Shown: positions 33,400-47,443, counted from the stretch's first letter. The stretch is DNA of 64,000 bases from Polynucleobacter sp. MWH-HuK1 (GCF_018881815.1 NZ_JACVPP010000001.1:617352-681351), one strand, 5' to 3'. Made by a program: numbers and translations. The notes: generated from the letters alone by a model not told the origin.

Positions 33400-35832
33400 T
33401 TAGGGTTTTGAATACTTTGACTTGTAGCCCGCAATAACTTGATTTTGATGTAGGAGTAATTCAATAAACGTAGAGATCTTGAGGTTTAAATCGCCCGCTT
33501 GCTCAAGGTCGACACAGGCCTGAGTAAATGATCTAGCGCTGAGCAGTTGGGCGCCACCTTTTACCTTATGGACAAGACTGCTGAAAGTCACCTCATCACA
33601 TTGTTTACCTTCCAATATCTCAAGAGCTTCATCATGTACTTTCTTGATCTCATCCAATATCACCAAAATATGGCTTTGGTTATCTCTTAGCAGACCTACA
33701 AATGCATCAAATGAATATCCATCGCTGCAAACTTCCGGGTTGATTTTTTCAGTCACTTCCTGAGTTGAAAAATAGCGAGTCAATTCGTTTTCTAGGGCCA
33801 TGAGACTGAGCGGTTTGATTAGAACGCTATTCATACCAGCTGAAAAAAACTGGTGGCGTGAATCCAGCGCATAAATATCTGCGGTAACACCAATGATGAT
33901 GAGATCACGATGCCCTAGATCGCGAATTTGCTTAGCTAGTTCTGATCCTTGCATTCCCGGAATGGATTGATCGGTTAATAGGAGATCGAAATTGGTCTGG
34001 GTAATTAAATCTAGAGCGGTATGCGCGTTATCGCATACTTTCACCTCAATTCCAAGCGCCCCTAATTGCAAGGAAATAACTTGCCTGCTAGCTGGATGAT
34101 CCTCAACTACTAAGGCTCGTAAAGTGCGGTTTGAATTGTTGGAGCTTTTAGAAACCAGTCTTCTTGACTGATGAGCTTTACCATTAGTCGGCACTTGTCC
34201 AGGCGCAGCAATGCTAGTGCGAGGAAATGCTACGCAAAAATGAATATTGCTGCCATATCCTGGGGCGCTATCAAAATAAAGCTGACTGCCCATTGAGGTG
34301 ACCAGATGATTGGTAATGGTAAGTCCAAGACCGGTTCCTTTATGCTGCTCGCTCGTGCCCGGAATTTGCTCGAATGCTTGTAATGCGATCTCAATATCCT
34401 CGGCTCCCATGCCAACGCCGGTATCAATCACTCGAAACTCAATCAACTGCCCCGCATGGTCATCTGCCAACACACTAATGGAGAAATAAATCTCTCCACG
34501 CTCAGTAAATTTGATCGCATTACTAATGAGGTTTTGCAGGATTTGCCTTAGCCTGAGTGCATCAATCATTAATACTTGGGCAACCCGAGGGTCTTTAGTG
34601 GTGTGAAGGGTGAGATTTTGGATCTGAGCAACTGTTGAAAATGCGGAATCGATATCGTCGATGAGAGTATTGAGACAGCAAGGCTCTAAATTAAGGGTTA
34701 GCTTACCCGCTTCAATTTTGGAAAGATCTAAAACTTGATTAAGAATGCCTAGCAGTGACTCTGCTGATGAGTGGGCACTTTTGAGCAATGCTTTTTCATT
34801 ATTTGGGAGTGGGCTATTTAGCAAGAGCTCCTGCACTCCCAAGATGGCATTCATGGGCGTACGAATTTCATGGCTCATCGTAGCCAGAAATGAAGACTTT
34901 GCAGCATTCGCTTTTTCGGCAAGCTCTTTAGAATTCATGAGTCTTTCAGTTTGGTGAGAATGTATTTGATTTTTTCTTTTTATGTACCAAAGCAAAAAAG
35001 CTCCACCCAGTAAGGCTGCCAATACTGAAATCCAGTTCATTTGCGGGTAATTAGACTTGCTTCTGTCTCCCCATACATCATTTGAATGAAGGGCAAATAA
35101 ATTACGTGATTCCATTGGGTCTAAGTTATCCAGAAAGCCCCCAAGCACAGCATGTAAAGCATGGCTCTGATGAGCGATAAGCCAGCGGTATTCAAATGGC
35201 TCTCTTCTATATAAGCCATTTAATTGCAATTTCTGGCCGTTAACTTTCTGAATGATTTGTTGTGCAAGGCGAGCCGGTAAGACGAGAGCTTCGATATCAT
35301 TTTTGAGTAGATCAAAGATTAATTTTTCGGCGTTACTAGAAAGTCTGGATTGCGCATGGGATGGCGATGGCGGGTTTTCATAGCCACGATCGAAGTAAGC
35401 AATATTGATTGGTTCAATGGGCGCATTACTTTCTGAGCGCTTTGTCAGTATTGCGTCATGACCCCAAAAAATTGCCTCTGATAAGGAGCCAAACCTTAGG
35501 TATTCATCATCTAGAGTTGGTGGATCAATAATGAAGTCTACTTCCCCGCTAGCGAGTTGTTGCAATCCTTCTTGATCACTCTTGCGCCATCTGGGCAGAA
35601 ATTCCTGCTTAGTAAATTCACTGAGTTTGTTCAAGATTCTATGAAAAACGCCGGCTTCACCATTCTCATTTGAATCTAGGTAAGGGGCATATTTTTCATG
35701 AATGCTAAAACGAACTACAGGATTGGCATCGATCCATTCTTGCTCACCTGGGCTCAGCAAAGTAGCATAAGAATTACTTATGAACCCATTGAATAATATA
35801 AAAAAAGCAATGCGAGTAATGGATCGACGCAT
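33400..35832 (-). CDS. BvgS/EvgS-like hybrid sensor histidine kinase
   Basis: 810 residues. After a signal-like N-terminus there is one periplasmic solute-binding (Venus flytrap) domain (about 28-250), a membrane helix (268-285), then a HisKA domain with phospho-acceptor His321 in MSHEIRTPMNAIL, an ATPase domain with Asn437 and DTGVGMG, a receiver domain with Asp621, and an HPt-like end with His755 in LVHKVKGGAQ. This is the phosphorelay layout of BvgS and EvgS, but with one flytrap instead of two and no PAS domain. It is the last gene of a three-gene operon, 6 bases after the regulator. The signal sensed is unknown. Confidence 0.9.
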   Translation of the reverse strand: MRRSITRIAFFILFNGFISNSYATLLSPGEQEWIDANPVVRFSIHEKYAPYLDSNENGEAGVFHRILNKLSEFTKQEFLPRWRKSDQEGLQQLASGEVDFIIDPPTLDDEYLRFGSLSEAIFWGHDAILTKRSESNAPIEPINIAYFDRGYENPPSPSHAQSRLSSNAEKLIFDLLKNDIEALVLPARLAQQIIQKVNGQKLQLNGLYRREPFEYRWLIAHQSHALHAVLGGFLDNLDPMESRNLFALHSNDVWGDRSKSNYPQMNWISVLAALLGGAFLLWYIKRKNQIHSHQTERLMNSKELAEKANAAKSSFLATMSHEIRTPMNAILGVQELLLNSPLPNNEKALLKSAHSSAESLLGILNQVLDLSKIEAGKLTLNLEPCCLNTLIDDIDSAFSTVAQIQNLTLHTTKDPRVAQVLMIDALRLRQILQNLISNAIKFTERGEIYFSISVLADDHAGQLIEFRVIDTGVGMGAEDIEIALQAFEQIPGTSEQHKGTGLGLTITNHLVTSMGSQLYFDSAPGYGSNIHFCVAFPRTSIAAPGQVPTNGKAHQSRRLVSKSSNNSNRTLRALVVEDHPASRQVISLQLGALGIEVKVCDNAHTALDLITQTNFDLLLTDQSIPGMQGSELAKQIRDLGHRDLIIIGVTADIYALDSRHQFFSAGMNSVLIKPLSLMALENELTRYFSTQEVTEKINPEVCSDGYSFDAFVGLLRDNQSHILVILDEIKKVHDEALEILEGKQCDEVTFSSLVHKVKGGAQLLSARSFTQACVDLEQAGDLNLKISTFIELLLHQNQVIAGYKSKYSKP

Positions 35833-35838
35833 ATTGCT

Positions 35839-36462
35839 TTAGCTTTCGATGATATTGTTCATACGGCAGAACAAAATAAGGTCGGCAATATTGTTGATAC
35901 CTAGTTTGTCAAATACTCTTGTCTTATAAGTGGCGACCGTTTTATTGCTGATGTGCAACATGTCAGATATCTGTTGATTGGTGTTGCCTTTGCCAAGGTA
36001 TTTCATCACCTGAAGCTCGCGATCAGAAATCAACGCCAATTTATCGTTATCACTTAATGAGCTATTGCCATTTTTGCCATGAGTGAAAAAGTTATAACCT
36101 TGAGATATAGCTACGCAGGCGGCCAAAATGACATCCGCTCCTGCTGTTTTATTGACAAAGCCATGGCCACCCAATGAGCGAACTCTCCCACCATAGACTG
36201 CCTCATCCATGCTGGAGAGAACCAGCATGCGCACATCGGGGTACATTAGTCCAATCCGACGAATGACATCAAATCCATCGGTCTTGGGCATGTCCAGATC
36301 CAAAATCACCATATTGGGGTTAACCTCTTTCATAGACCTGAGGCATTCCTCTCCATTTTGGGCTTGCCCTGCAATCTCAAATAACAGCTGGTCTTGCAAC
36401 ATACTTTTAAGAGCCATCAGCATTGCTGGATGGTCATCTACCAACATCACGCGTTTTCTCAT
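35839..36462 (-). CDS. BvgA/EvgA-like LuxR-type response regulator
   Basis: 207 residues: a receiver domain with Asp10 and Asp11, the phosphorylation site Asp55 in VILDLDMPKTDG and Lys104 in FVNKT, then a LuxR-type helix-turn-helix (SDRELQVMKYL, NQQISDMLHISNKTVATYKTRV). GYNFF between the domains and NKTVATYKTR are shared with BvgA and EvgA. It is the expected partner of the kinase that follows. Its start overlaps the EAL gene stop as TAATG, suggesting coupled translation. Confidence 0.92.
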   Translation of the reverse strand: MRKRVMLVDDHPAMLMALKSMLQDQLLFEIAGQAQNGEECLRSMKEVNPNMVILDLDMPKTDGFDVIRRIGLMYPDVRMLVLSSMDEAVYGGRVRSLGGHGFVNKTAGADVILAACVAISQGYNFFTHGKNGNSSLSDNDKLALISDRELQVMKYLGKGNTNQQISDMLHISNKTVATYKTRVFDKLGINNIADLILFCRMNNIIES

Positions 36463-37310
36463 TACTTGTCTCCGTTTTGGTTTGGGTGTTGATGAGGGTG
36501 CAGCGAAAAAATGGCTTTAGCGATACGGCTATCGTTTATTTGAAGCATTTGATGGCGACTGACTGGCGCCATCATCAGTCCTCCATATGCATGATCTGCA
36601 ATAAGGGCAGATGCAATTTTTAAATCTTGTACTAAGCCAATGTTGGCCGCATAAATTTGTGTGGGTGAGAAAGGTGATTGTCTTAACTGGGATAGCACAT
36701 CACTTGCTAAATCATGCTTACGAAGCGCTCTCGTATCAATATGCACCCCTTCCAACTGCATATCTGTAATCCAATGTAATTCTTCAGCACTACCGCAGAA
36801 ATTTAAGAAATGCAGCAAGACGCCCAGCCTTCGTAAGCGAAGCAAACCTTCTTTACAACAATCAACATTGGTAGAGTCTGGGACAGATTGCATTCCAATG
36901 ACTATTAGGCCAACTGGTAGGCGGGAATTCAAAATCAATTCACTCATTGCATCAACATAGCTGCTTGAGGATAAGGCATTGATTGGCATTGGCAGGATTC
37001 CAGGAATAAAGCGACCGCTGCGATACCAGTATGAAATGGTATCCAGACCTTCCATAAAAAGGCGCAGTAGCTGTAGATCTGATGCATCTAGCAATGGTCT
37101 AAATAAAGATCCTGTCAGTTTTGTTCCCTTGCAGTTAAAAATGGGCTCATGGCTAATCGCTTGTCGCTTAGACCAGGATTGGTGTTCTTCAAGAGCTTGG
37201 CTACTAAGGCCAAGCCAGGGGTCGCCACAGGCGTCTCGTACTTCGTGGAAGGGCTTGTTCTTCCATGCCTTTACAAGCGTGTACAGCCGGGATTTCGGGC
37301 TCATCAGCAT
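36462..37310 (-). CDS. Degenerate EAL-domain protein, probably not catalytic
   Basis: 282 residues. The domain begins near residue 55 with EPIFNCKGTKLTGSLFRPLL, the place of the EAL signature, where SLF replaces EAL. The later DDFG motif reads LNFCGS, and MQLEGVHID stands where a K/D-rich strand should be. Key metal and catalytic residues of c-di-GMP phosphodiesterases are thus missing, so it is more likely a binder or protein partner. It is the first gene of the operon with the BvgA/S-like pair. Bordetella also has an EAL protein (BvgR) next to bvgAS. Confidence 0.7.
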   Translation of the reverse strand: MLMSPKSRLYTLVKAWKNKPFHEVRDACGDPWLGLSSQALEEHQSWSKRQAISHEPIFNCKGTKLTGSLFRPLLDASDLQLLRLFMEGLDTISYWYRSGRFIPGILPMPINALSSSSYVDAMSELILNSRLPVGLIVIGMQSVPDSTNVDCCKEGLLRLRRLGVLLHFLNFCGSAEELHWITDMQLEGVHIDTRALRKHDLASDVLSQLRQSPFSPTQIYAANIGLVQDLKIASALIADHAYGGLMMAPVSRHQMLQINDSRIAKAIFSLHPHQHPNQNGDK

Positions 37311-37455
37311 TCTCCAATCGGTGACTATCCAGTCTAGGCAGGACGGATTGGAGCGGTAAGGGCTTTAGGCTGATTTATCTGTAGGAATCGCCCTACCAGC
37401 CTGTCCCCATTATAAAAAGCTGTCAAACCCTTAAAGAATTTATGTTTAGTCGCCC

Positions 37456-37485
37456 TTGAAATACTGGGAATGGGACCTATATAAT
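37456..37485 (+). promoter_or_regulatory. groES promoter, sigma-32/sigma-70 overlap
   Basis: CCCTTGAAA fits a sigma-32 -35 box and TTGAAA (37456-37461) a sigma-70 one. ACCTATATAAT follows, with TATAAT at 37480-37485. It abuts the CIRCE operator. The 310-base stretch 37311-37620 holds only this control region. Confidence 0.65.
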
Positions 37486-37511
37486 CAGCACTCCCTGCAT
37501 GCGAGTGCTAA
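37485..37511. promoter_or_regulatory. CIRCE operator (HrcA site)
   Basis: TCAGCACTC, nine bases, then GAGTGCTAA; only one base differs from the TTAGCACTC-N9-GAGTGCTAA consensus. It is placed where HrcA would block the groES promoter. Confidence 0.92.
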
Positions 37512-37620
37512 AAAGGTGATTTATCAGTAGATCGCCCTAAAACTCCATGTAATGAGATTGTAAATTATTGATTTATATAGTTTATTTAATTAGTTAACAC
37601 TTACTAACATAGGAGAAGAG

Positions 37621-37911
37621 ATGAATTTGCGTCCCTTACATGATCGCGTAATCATCAAGCGTTTAGATCAAGAATCAAAAACTGCTTCCGGAATCATCAT
37701 TCCTGACGCTGCCGCAGAAAAACCTGATCAAGGTGAAGTTTTGGCGGTAGGCCCAGGCAAACGTGATGACAGCGGCAAATTAAACGCACTTGACGTCAAA
37801 GTTGGTGATCGCGTTTTGTTTGGTAAATATGCAGGTCAAACAGTAAAAGTTGACAGCGAAGAACTCATCGTGATGCGTGAAGACGACATCATGGCTGTTG
37901 TACAGAAGTAA
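37621..37911 (+). CDS. groES: Co-chaperonin GroES
   Basis: 96 residues, the normal length. It forms the heptameric lid on Gro[27 protein letters not shown] covers the first strand and mobile loop, and [23 protein letters not shown] the end. AGGAGAAGAG lies before the ATG. Control by CIRCE and a heat-shock-like promoter is visible upstream, and groEL follows after 28 bases. Confidence 0.98.
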   Translation: MNLRPLHDRVIIKRLDQESKTASGIIIPDAAAEKPDQGEVLAVGPGKRDDSGKLNALDVKVGDRVLFGKYAGQTVKVDSEELIVMREDDIMAVVQK

Positions 37912-37924
37912 TTTCGGTATTTAA

Positions 37925-39592
<1,668 letters not shown>

Positions 39593-39627
39593 TTGCCCCA
39601 CCTCTCCAGCTATCTTGCTGTAGAAAC

Positions 39628-39663
39628 AAAAACGCCTGGTTCAGAAGACCAGGCGTTTTTTTC
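39628..39663 (+). terminator. Terminator of groESL
   Basis: AAAACGCCTGGT pairs with ACCAGGCGTTTT and is followed by a T run; perfect 12-base stem. Confidence 0.9.
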
Positions 39664-39686
39664 GCCAATGTAGATTGTTTGGTCAA

Positions 39687-39716
39687 ATAAAAAACCGCCC
39701 GAAGGCGGTTTTTTTA
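39687..39716. terminator. Terminator of the pnt operon
   Basis: AAAAAACCGCC, a short loop and GGCGGTTTTTT form a stem with A and T runs on both sides. It lies 22 bases after the pntB stop (minus strand). Confidence 0.85.
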
Positions 39717-39738
39717 TAAATAGTTTTAGAGGTTGAGC

Positions 39739-41106
39739 TTATTCAACCGCCTTCACCATGTCTTCAACGACCTTCTTCGCATCACCGAAGACCATCATGG
39801 TTTTATCCATGTAGAAGAGTTCGTTATCTAGGCCAGCATAACCAGCTGCCATTGAGCGCTTGTTTACGATGATGGTTTTAGCTTTAAACGCTTCCAAGAT
39901 CGGCATACCAAAAATTGGGCTACCTGGAGTGCGCGCTGCTGGGTTAACAACGTCGTTAGCACCAAGCACCAAGACCACGTCAGCTTGACCAAAATCACTG
40001 TTTATATCTTCCATCTCGAACACTTGATCGTATGGAACTTCAGCTTCAGCTAAGAGAACGTTCATATGACCAGGCATACGACCGGCAACTGGGTGAATAG
40101 CGTATTTCACAGTCACGCCATGGTGGGTTAGCTTCTCAGTTAATTCTTTCAGAGCGTGTTGAGCACGAGCCACTGCCAAGCCATAGCCTGGAACGATGAT
40201 CACAGTGTCAGCGTTCTCCATAAGGAAAGCAGCATCTTCAGGTGATCCTGTTTTGTAATTCTTAGGGCCGCCGTCATCACCACCACCTGCAGCAGCTTCT
40301 GCACCAAAGCCGCCGAGCAATACAGCCAATATAGAGCGGTTCATCGCCTTACACATAATGTAAGACAAAATAGCGCCAGATGAGCCTACGCAAGCGCCTG
40401 CAATAATCAACACGGGGTTATTCAAAGTAAAGCCAATACCTGCAGCTGCCCAACCAGAGTAACTATTGAGCATCGATACAACAACTGGCATATCGGCACC
40501 GCCAATAGGGATGATCAAAGTTACACCCAGTACCAAGGCGATGGCGCACATTGCCAAGAAAGCTGCGTGGCTATCACCCATGTAGTAGGAGATACCAGCG
40601 CCAACCATTGAGATCGCCAAAAGCAGATTGAGTAAATGTTGACCGGAAAAACTTACTGGCTTGCCGCTGACCTTACCGGATAACTTACCGAATGCAATAA
40701 CCGACGCAGTAAAGGTAATGGCACCGATAAACGCGCCAATAAAGAGCTCAATCTTTTGAGCGCCAGTATGGTCATGTGCTGGATTGAATACCGCGGCAAT
40801 CGCGATCAATACAGCTGACAAACCTACAAAGGAGTGCATTAGAGCTACCAACTCAGGCATCTTAGTCATTTGCACGCGCTTGGCGGCAATGGTTCCAATA
40901 ACGGCGCCACCAACGATTGCAGCAATGATTAATGAAAATACAGGCTTGAAGTCTGGAATCATAAAAGTCGTGATGACAGCAAGCAACATACCAATCATGC
41001 CGAAGGTATTACCCTGGCGTGAGGTGGTTGGTGAAGACAGGCCACGCAAAGCGAGGATGAATAACACCGATGAAATGAGATAAGAAATAGCGGTTATGTT
41101 TGACAT
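39739..41106 (-). CDS. pntB: NAD(P) transhydrogenase subunit beta
   Basis: 455 residues. The N-terminal ~270 residues are hydrophobic with multiple membrane helices forming the proton channel; the C-terminal domain III binds NADP(H), with VPGYGLAVARAQHAL, HPVAGRMPGHMNVLLAEA and LVLGANDVVNPAA. It couples proton re-entry to making NADPH from NADH. It is the last gene of pntAA-pntAB-pntB. Confidence 0.97.
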   Translation of the reverse strand: MSNITAISYLISSVLFILALRGLSSPTTSRQGNTFGMIGMLLAVITTFMIPDFKPVFSLIIAAIVGGAVIGTIAAKRVQMTKMPELVALMHSFVGLSAVLIAIAAVFNPAHDHTGAQKIELFIGAFIGAITFTASVIAFGKLSGKVSGKPVSFSGQHLLNLLLAISMVGAGISYYMGDSHAAFLAMCAIALVLGVTLIIPIGGADMPVVVSMLNSYSGWAAAGIGFTLNNPVLIIAGACVGSSGAILSYIMCKAMNRSILAVLLGGFGAEAAAGGGDDGGPKNYKTGSPEDAAFLMENADTVIIVPGYGLAVARAQHALKELTEKLTHHGVTVKYAIHPVAGRMPGHMNVLLAEAEVPYDQVFEMEDINSDFGQADVVLVLGANDVVNPAARTPGSPIFGMPILEAFKAKTIIVNKRSMAAGYAGLDNELFYMDKTMMVFGDAKKVVEDMVKAVE

Positions 41107-41139
41107 AGTTTTGGTCTCTATATAGGTCTTATTCTAGGT

Positions 41140-41478
41140 TTATTTAGTTCCAGCCGCATCAGCCTTAGGGGCTTTTTTCTTGAACATTTCAAGCATGCGA
41201 CGGGTGACCATAAAGCCACCAAAAATATTAATTGAAGCGAGGAATACTGCGATCGCACCAATAATGCTGGTGAGTGTGATTTCATCGCCATCGATTACCT
41301 CAGTTTGAAGTAATGCGCCAACAATGATGATGCCGGAGATTGCATTAGTTACAGCCATTAGAGGCGTATGCAATGCTGGGGTAACGTTCCAAACTACGTG
41401 ATAGCCAACAAAAATGGCCAACACAAACACAGTAATGTTTTGAACGGTGAGGATACTTTGAAAGGCAGCGAGATCCAT
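41140..41478 (-). CDS. pntAB: NAD(P) transhydrogenase subunit alpha part 2 (membrane domain)
   Basis: 112 residues with about three membrane helices ([13 protein letters not shown], then the segment with [20 protein letters not shown], and a third ending [14 protein letters not shown]). It corresponds to the membrane part fused to the alpha subunit in E. coli PntA; here, as in many proteobacteria, it is a separate gene. 33 bases before pntB. Confidence 0.95.
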   Translation of the reverse strand: MDLAAFQSILTVQNITVFVLAIFVGYHVVWNVTPALHTPLMAVTNAISGIIIVGALLQTEVIDGDEITLTSIIGAIAVFLASINIFGGFMVTRRMLEMFKKKAPKADAAGTK

Positions 41479-41503
41479 AATGTTTCCTTAGTGTTTTTTA
41501 CTG

Positions 41504-42634
41504 TTAGTTTTTGCGAATGGCTTGGCCATCACGACACATTAAGCAAGCGGTGACAATATCGTCATCAGTTGGGATCACCAACTTCGCCTCTTTGTCCACA
41601 ATGAGCTTCATGAAATCGAGCAAGTTGCGTGAGTAGAGCGCAGATGCATCCGCTGCAACCATGCTGGCTAAATTTGTATAGCCCACAATCTTTACGCCAT
41701 TTACATCAATTACTTTGTCTGCCTGAGTCAAAGGGCAGTTACCAGAACCGTTATCTCCTTTGCCTGCAGCTAAGTCAATTACGACAGAGCCAGGTTTCAT
41801 ATTGGCAACGGTGTCGCTATGAAGGAGGACTGGAGGTTTGCGTCCAGGAATCAACGCAGTAGTAATAACGATGTCTGCTTGTTGAGCACGTTCGGCAACT
41901 AAGGCTGCCTGACGCTTCATCCAAGCTTCAGGCATAGGACGTGCATAGCCGCCAACACCTTGAGCAATTTCACGCTCTTCATCAGTCTCATAAGGAACGT
42001 CAACAAACTTAGCGCCTAGAGATTCAATTTGTTCTTTAGCAGCAGGACGAACATCTGATGCTTCAATCACTGCACCGAGACGCTTTGCCGTAGCAATCGC
42101 TTGCAAGCCAGCAACACCAGCACCTAAGATGAGTACGCGAGCCGCTTTAACAGTGCCCGCAGCAGTCATGAGCATTGGCATGAAGCGTTGATATTCATTC
42201 GCAGCAACCATGACGGCTTTATATCCAGCAATGTTTGCTTGAGAAGATAAGACGTCCATACTTTGGGCACGTGTTGTACGCGGCGCAGCTTCCAATGCAA
42301 ATGCAGTAACACCTTGAGCGGCCATTGCGGCAATCATGTCGTTATCAAATGGATCGAGCATTCCAAGGAGTACGGCACCAGATTTAATTTGTTTTAACTC
42401 GGCGGCTTCAGGAGCTCGCACTTTAAGAACAATCTCAGCACCAAACGCATCCGCAGCGCTGCCAACAGTTGCACCGACAGCCTCGTATGCAGAGTCAGGT
42501 TGACTGGCTTTTACGCCAGCGTCTTTTTGAATGACTACGGTATGACCTTGACCAATGAGTTTTTTAACGGTTTCTGGTGTGGCGGCTACTCGAGATTCCC
42601 CAGGCCTTGTTTCCAGTGGCACTCCTATGCGCAT
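41504..42634 (-). CDS. pntAA: NAD(P) transhydrogenase subunit alpha part 1 (NAD-binding)
   Basis: 376 residues. The N-terminus MRIGVPLETRPGESRVAATPETV and the Rossmann motif VLILGAGVAGLQAIATAKRLGA mark the soluble NAD(H)-binding domain I, related to alanine dehydrogenase. GGYARPMPEAW and PGSVVIDLAAGKGDN are further signatures. First gene of the operon; a perfect palindrome lies 45 bases upstream. Confidence 0.97.
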   Translation of the reverse strand: MRIGVPLETRPGESRVAATPETVKKLIGQGHTVVIQKDAGVKASQPDSAYEAVGATVGSAADAFGAEIVLKVRAPEAAELKQIKSGAVLLGMLDPFDNDMIAAMAAQGVTAFALEAAPRTTRAQSMDVLSSQANIAGYKAVMVAANEYQRFMPMLMTAAGTVKAARVLILGAGVAGLQAIATAKRLGAVIEASDVRPAAKEQIESLGAKFVDVPYETDEEREIAQGVGGYARPMPEAWMKRQAALVAERAQQADIVITTALIPGRKPPVLLHSDTVANMKPGSVVIDLAAGKGDNGSGNCPLTQADKVIDVNGVKIVGYTNLASMVAADASALYSRNLLDFMKLIVDKEAKLVIPTDDDIVTACLMCRDGQAIRKN

Positions 42635-42678
42635 GGCATGTCTCCAAAAGCAAAATTTTTCAAAAAATCTATTTTATG

Positions 42679-42708
42679 TGTATATATACGCAATTGCGTA
42701 TATATACA
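42679..42708. promoter_or_regulatory. Perfect 30-bp palindrome between pntAA and mnmA
   Basis: TGTATATATACGCAA is followed directly by its exact reverse complement, with no loop. It sits in the 180-base gap between divergent genes, 45 bases from pntAA and 107 from mnmA. No T run follows, so it is not a standard terminator. It could be an operator for a dimeric regulator, and its TATATA arms could act as -10 boxes in both directions. Nothing else clear is seen in the gap. Confidence 0.6.
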
Positions 42709-42814
42709 TACCCCTATACCTAAAGCTCTTTAGGCCTATCTAGAATTGCGCCAACTTTCTTTAAGGCTTCTACAATAAGGTTTATCAGCTTATATTGAAT
42801 TCTCGCATTTTTTG

Positions 42815-43927
42815 ATGATCCCGCTCAATTCTTCCGCAATCCCATCGTCCCAGACCAAGAAAGTCGTTATTGGCATGTCTGGAGGGGTGGATTCGTCGGT
42901 TGCTGCCTGGATGCTCAAGCAGCAAGGTTTTGAAGTTATTGGCCTTTTTATGAAGAATTGGGAGGATGATGACAGCGACGAGTACTGTTCTGCACGCCAG
43001 GACTGGCTAGATGTGGTTTCTGTGGCAGATATGATTGGAATTGACGTGGAGGCAGTCAATTTTGCTGCTGAATACCGTGAACGCGTTTTTGCCGACTTTT
43101 TGCGCGAATACGCTGCAGGGCGAACACCTAATCCAGATGTTTTATGTAATGCCGAAATTAAGTTCAAAGCATTCTTGGATCACGCCATGAGTTTGGGTGC
43201 GGATGCGATCGCTACTGGGCACTATGCACGTGTGCGTCATGAGGGCAGAAAAGTTCAATTATTAAAAGCAGTTGATGCGAGCAAAGACCAAAGTTATTTC
43301 TTGCATCGCTTAACTCAGCAGCAATTAGCCAATGTTATGTTTCCATTAGGAGAAATTCATAAAACGGAAGTTAGAAAAATCGCTGAGCAAATTGGTTTGC
43401 ATAATGCAAAGAAAAAAGACTCCACTGGAATTTGTTTTATTGGTGAGCGTCCTTTTAGAGAATTCTTAAACCGCTATTTACCTCGCATACCTGGTCCCAT
43501 TAAAACGCCAGAGGATAAGACTGTTGGTGAGCATATGGGCTTAGCATTCTTTACCTTAGGTCAGCGCAAAGGTATTGGTTTAGGCGGTAGTCAGGATGGC
43601 AATGGTGATGCTTGGTATGTGGCGCGTAAAGATATTCCGAATAACACTCTTTATGTAGCCCAAGGTCACGAGCACCCGTGGCTATTGGCTCACAAGCTTG
43701 CTGCAATGGACGCTAGCTGGGTATCTGGCGCGGCGCCAATGCCTGGCAGTTATTCGGCCAAGACGCGTTATCGTCAAGCTGACTCAGCTTGCAGCTTAAT
43801 TGCAGGTAATGATGCGCAAAGTTTTGAATTAAGCTTTTTAGATGCACAGTGGGCAGTAACGCCCGGACAATCAGCCGTTCTTTATGACGGTGAAATTTGT
43901 TTGGGTGGCGGAATCATTTCCGCATAA
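42815..43927 (+). CDS. mnmA: tRNA-specific 2-thiouridylase MnmA
   Basis: 370 residues from the ATG at 42815; a TTG one codon earlier is less likely. It puts sulfur on U34 of tRNAs for Lys, Glu and Gln. Signatures: the PP-loop [37 protein letters not shown] with the first catalytic Cys, [15 protein letters not shown] and [14 protein letters not shown] with the second Cys. A terminator follows. Confidence 0.97.
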   Translation: MIPLNSSAIPSSQTKKVVIGMSGGVDSSVAAWMLKQQGFEVIGLFMKNWEDDDSDEYCSARQDWLDVVSVADMIGIDVEAVNFAAEYRERVFADFLREYAAGRTPNPDVLCNAEIKFKAFLDHAMSLGADAIATGHYARVRHEGRKVQLLKAVDASKDQSYFLHRLTQQQLANVMFPLGEIHKTEVRKIAEQIGLHNAKKKDSTGICFIGERPFREFLNRYLPRIPGPIKTPEDKTVGEHMGLAFFTLGQRKGIGLGGSQDGNGDAWYVARKDIPNNTLYVAQGHEHPWLLAHKLAAMDASWVSGAAPMPGSYSAKTRYRQADSACSLIAGNDAQSFELSFLDAQWAVTPGQSAVLYDGEICLGGGIISA

Positions 43928-43948
43928 TTTTCATCAGTCATCAGATAC

Positions 43949-43981
43949 AAAAATGCCAATCAGTTTTGATTGGCATTTTTA
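43949..43981. terminator. Terminator between mnmA and the GST gene
   Basis: AAAAATGCCAATCA pairs exactly with TGATTGGCATTTTT. It works for both convergent genes. Confidence 0.9.
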
Positions 43982-43998
43982 TTTAAGCAATCTGTTGA

Positions 43999-44613
43999 TT
44001 AAGCAGCGGGCGGTATAGTTTCCATAAACGAAGGTCGCTGCAATAATTTTTGATATAGACGATCTAGGTTTGGATATTGGGCTTGCCATTTCACTTCGGG
44101 AAACCGAAACAGTAAATATCCAATTGCGCAACCAACGGCGATATCTGCCAAGGTCATTTGATTGCCATGACACCATGCATTTTCACCAAGCTGCTCAGAC
44201 ATCTCACGAAGGGCGGCATCGATCTTGCCCATTTGGCGGTCATACCAAGTTTGGCTTTGTTGCTCTGCTGGGCGCAAGGTGCGCTCCAAACGAGCCAAAA
44301 TGCCGGCATCCATAATTCCATCTGCCAGGGCTTCCCAGGTTTTAACGGCGGCACGCTCCCGGTTTTCGGTAGGAATAAGCCTGCTGACAGGGCTCAGGCC
44401 ATCCGCATACTCGGCGATGACGCGGGAGTCGTAGATAGCTTCCCCGTCGTCAGAAATAAGGCAAGGAACCTTCCCTAGAGGGTTTATGGCGCTTATTTTG
44501 GTATCTGCGGCCCAAACATTCTCTAATTCGAGGTCAACATCGAGCTTTTTCTCGTTAAAAACAATACGTACTTTACGCACATAGGGGCTGGTGAGGGATC
44601 CGATGAGTTTCAT
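43999..44613 (-). CDS. Glutathione S-transferase family protein (YibF-like)
   Basis: 204 residues from the ATG at 44611-44613 (MKLIGSLTSPYVRKVRIVF); a longer frame to 44664 gives an odd N-terminus. The thioredoxin-like domain includes TSPYVRKV and NPLGKVPCLISDDGEAIYDSRVI, where Ser and Arg line the glutathione site. The all-helical C-terminal domain includes DRQMGKIDAALREMSEQL and NQMTLADIAVGCAIGYL. Substrate unknown; stress or detoxification roles are usual for the family. Confidence 0.9.
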   Translation of the reverse strand: MKLIGSLTSPYVRKVRIVFNEKKLDVDLELENVWAADTKISAINPLGKVPCLISDDGEAIYDSRVIAEYADGLSPVSRLIPTENRERAAVKTWEALADGIMDAGILARLERTLRPAEQQSQTWYDRQMGKIDAALREMSEQLGENAWCHGNQMTLADIAVGCAIGYLLFRFPEVKWQAQYPNLDRLYQKLLQRPSFMETIPPAA

Positions 44614-44636
44614 GGGATCAAGTATAGCCATCCTAA

Positions 44637-47434
<2,798 letters not shown>

Positions 47435-47443
47435 ATTACTTAC

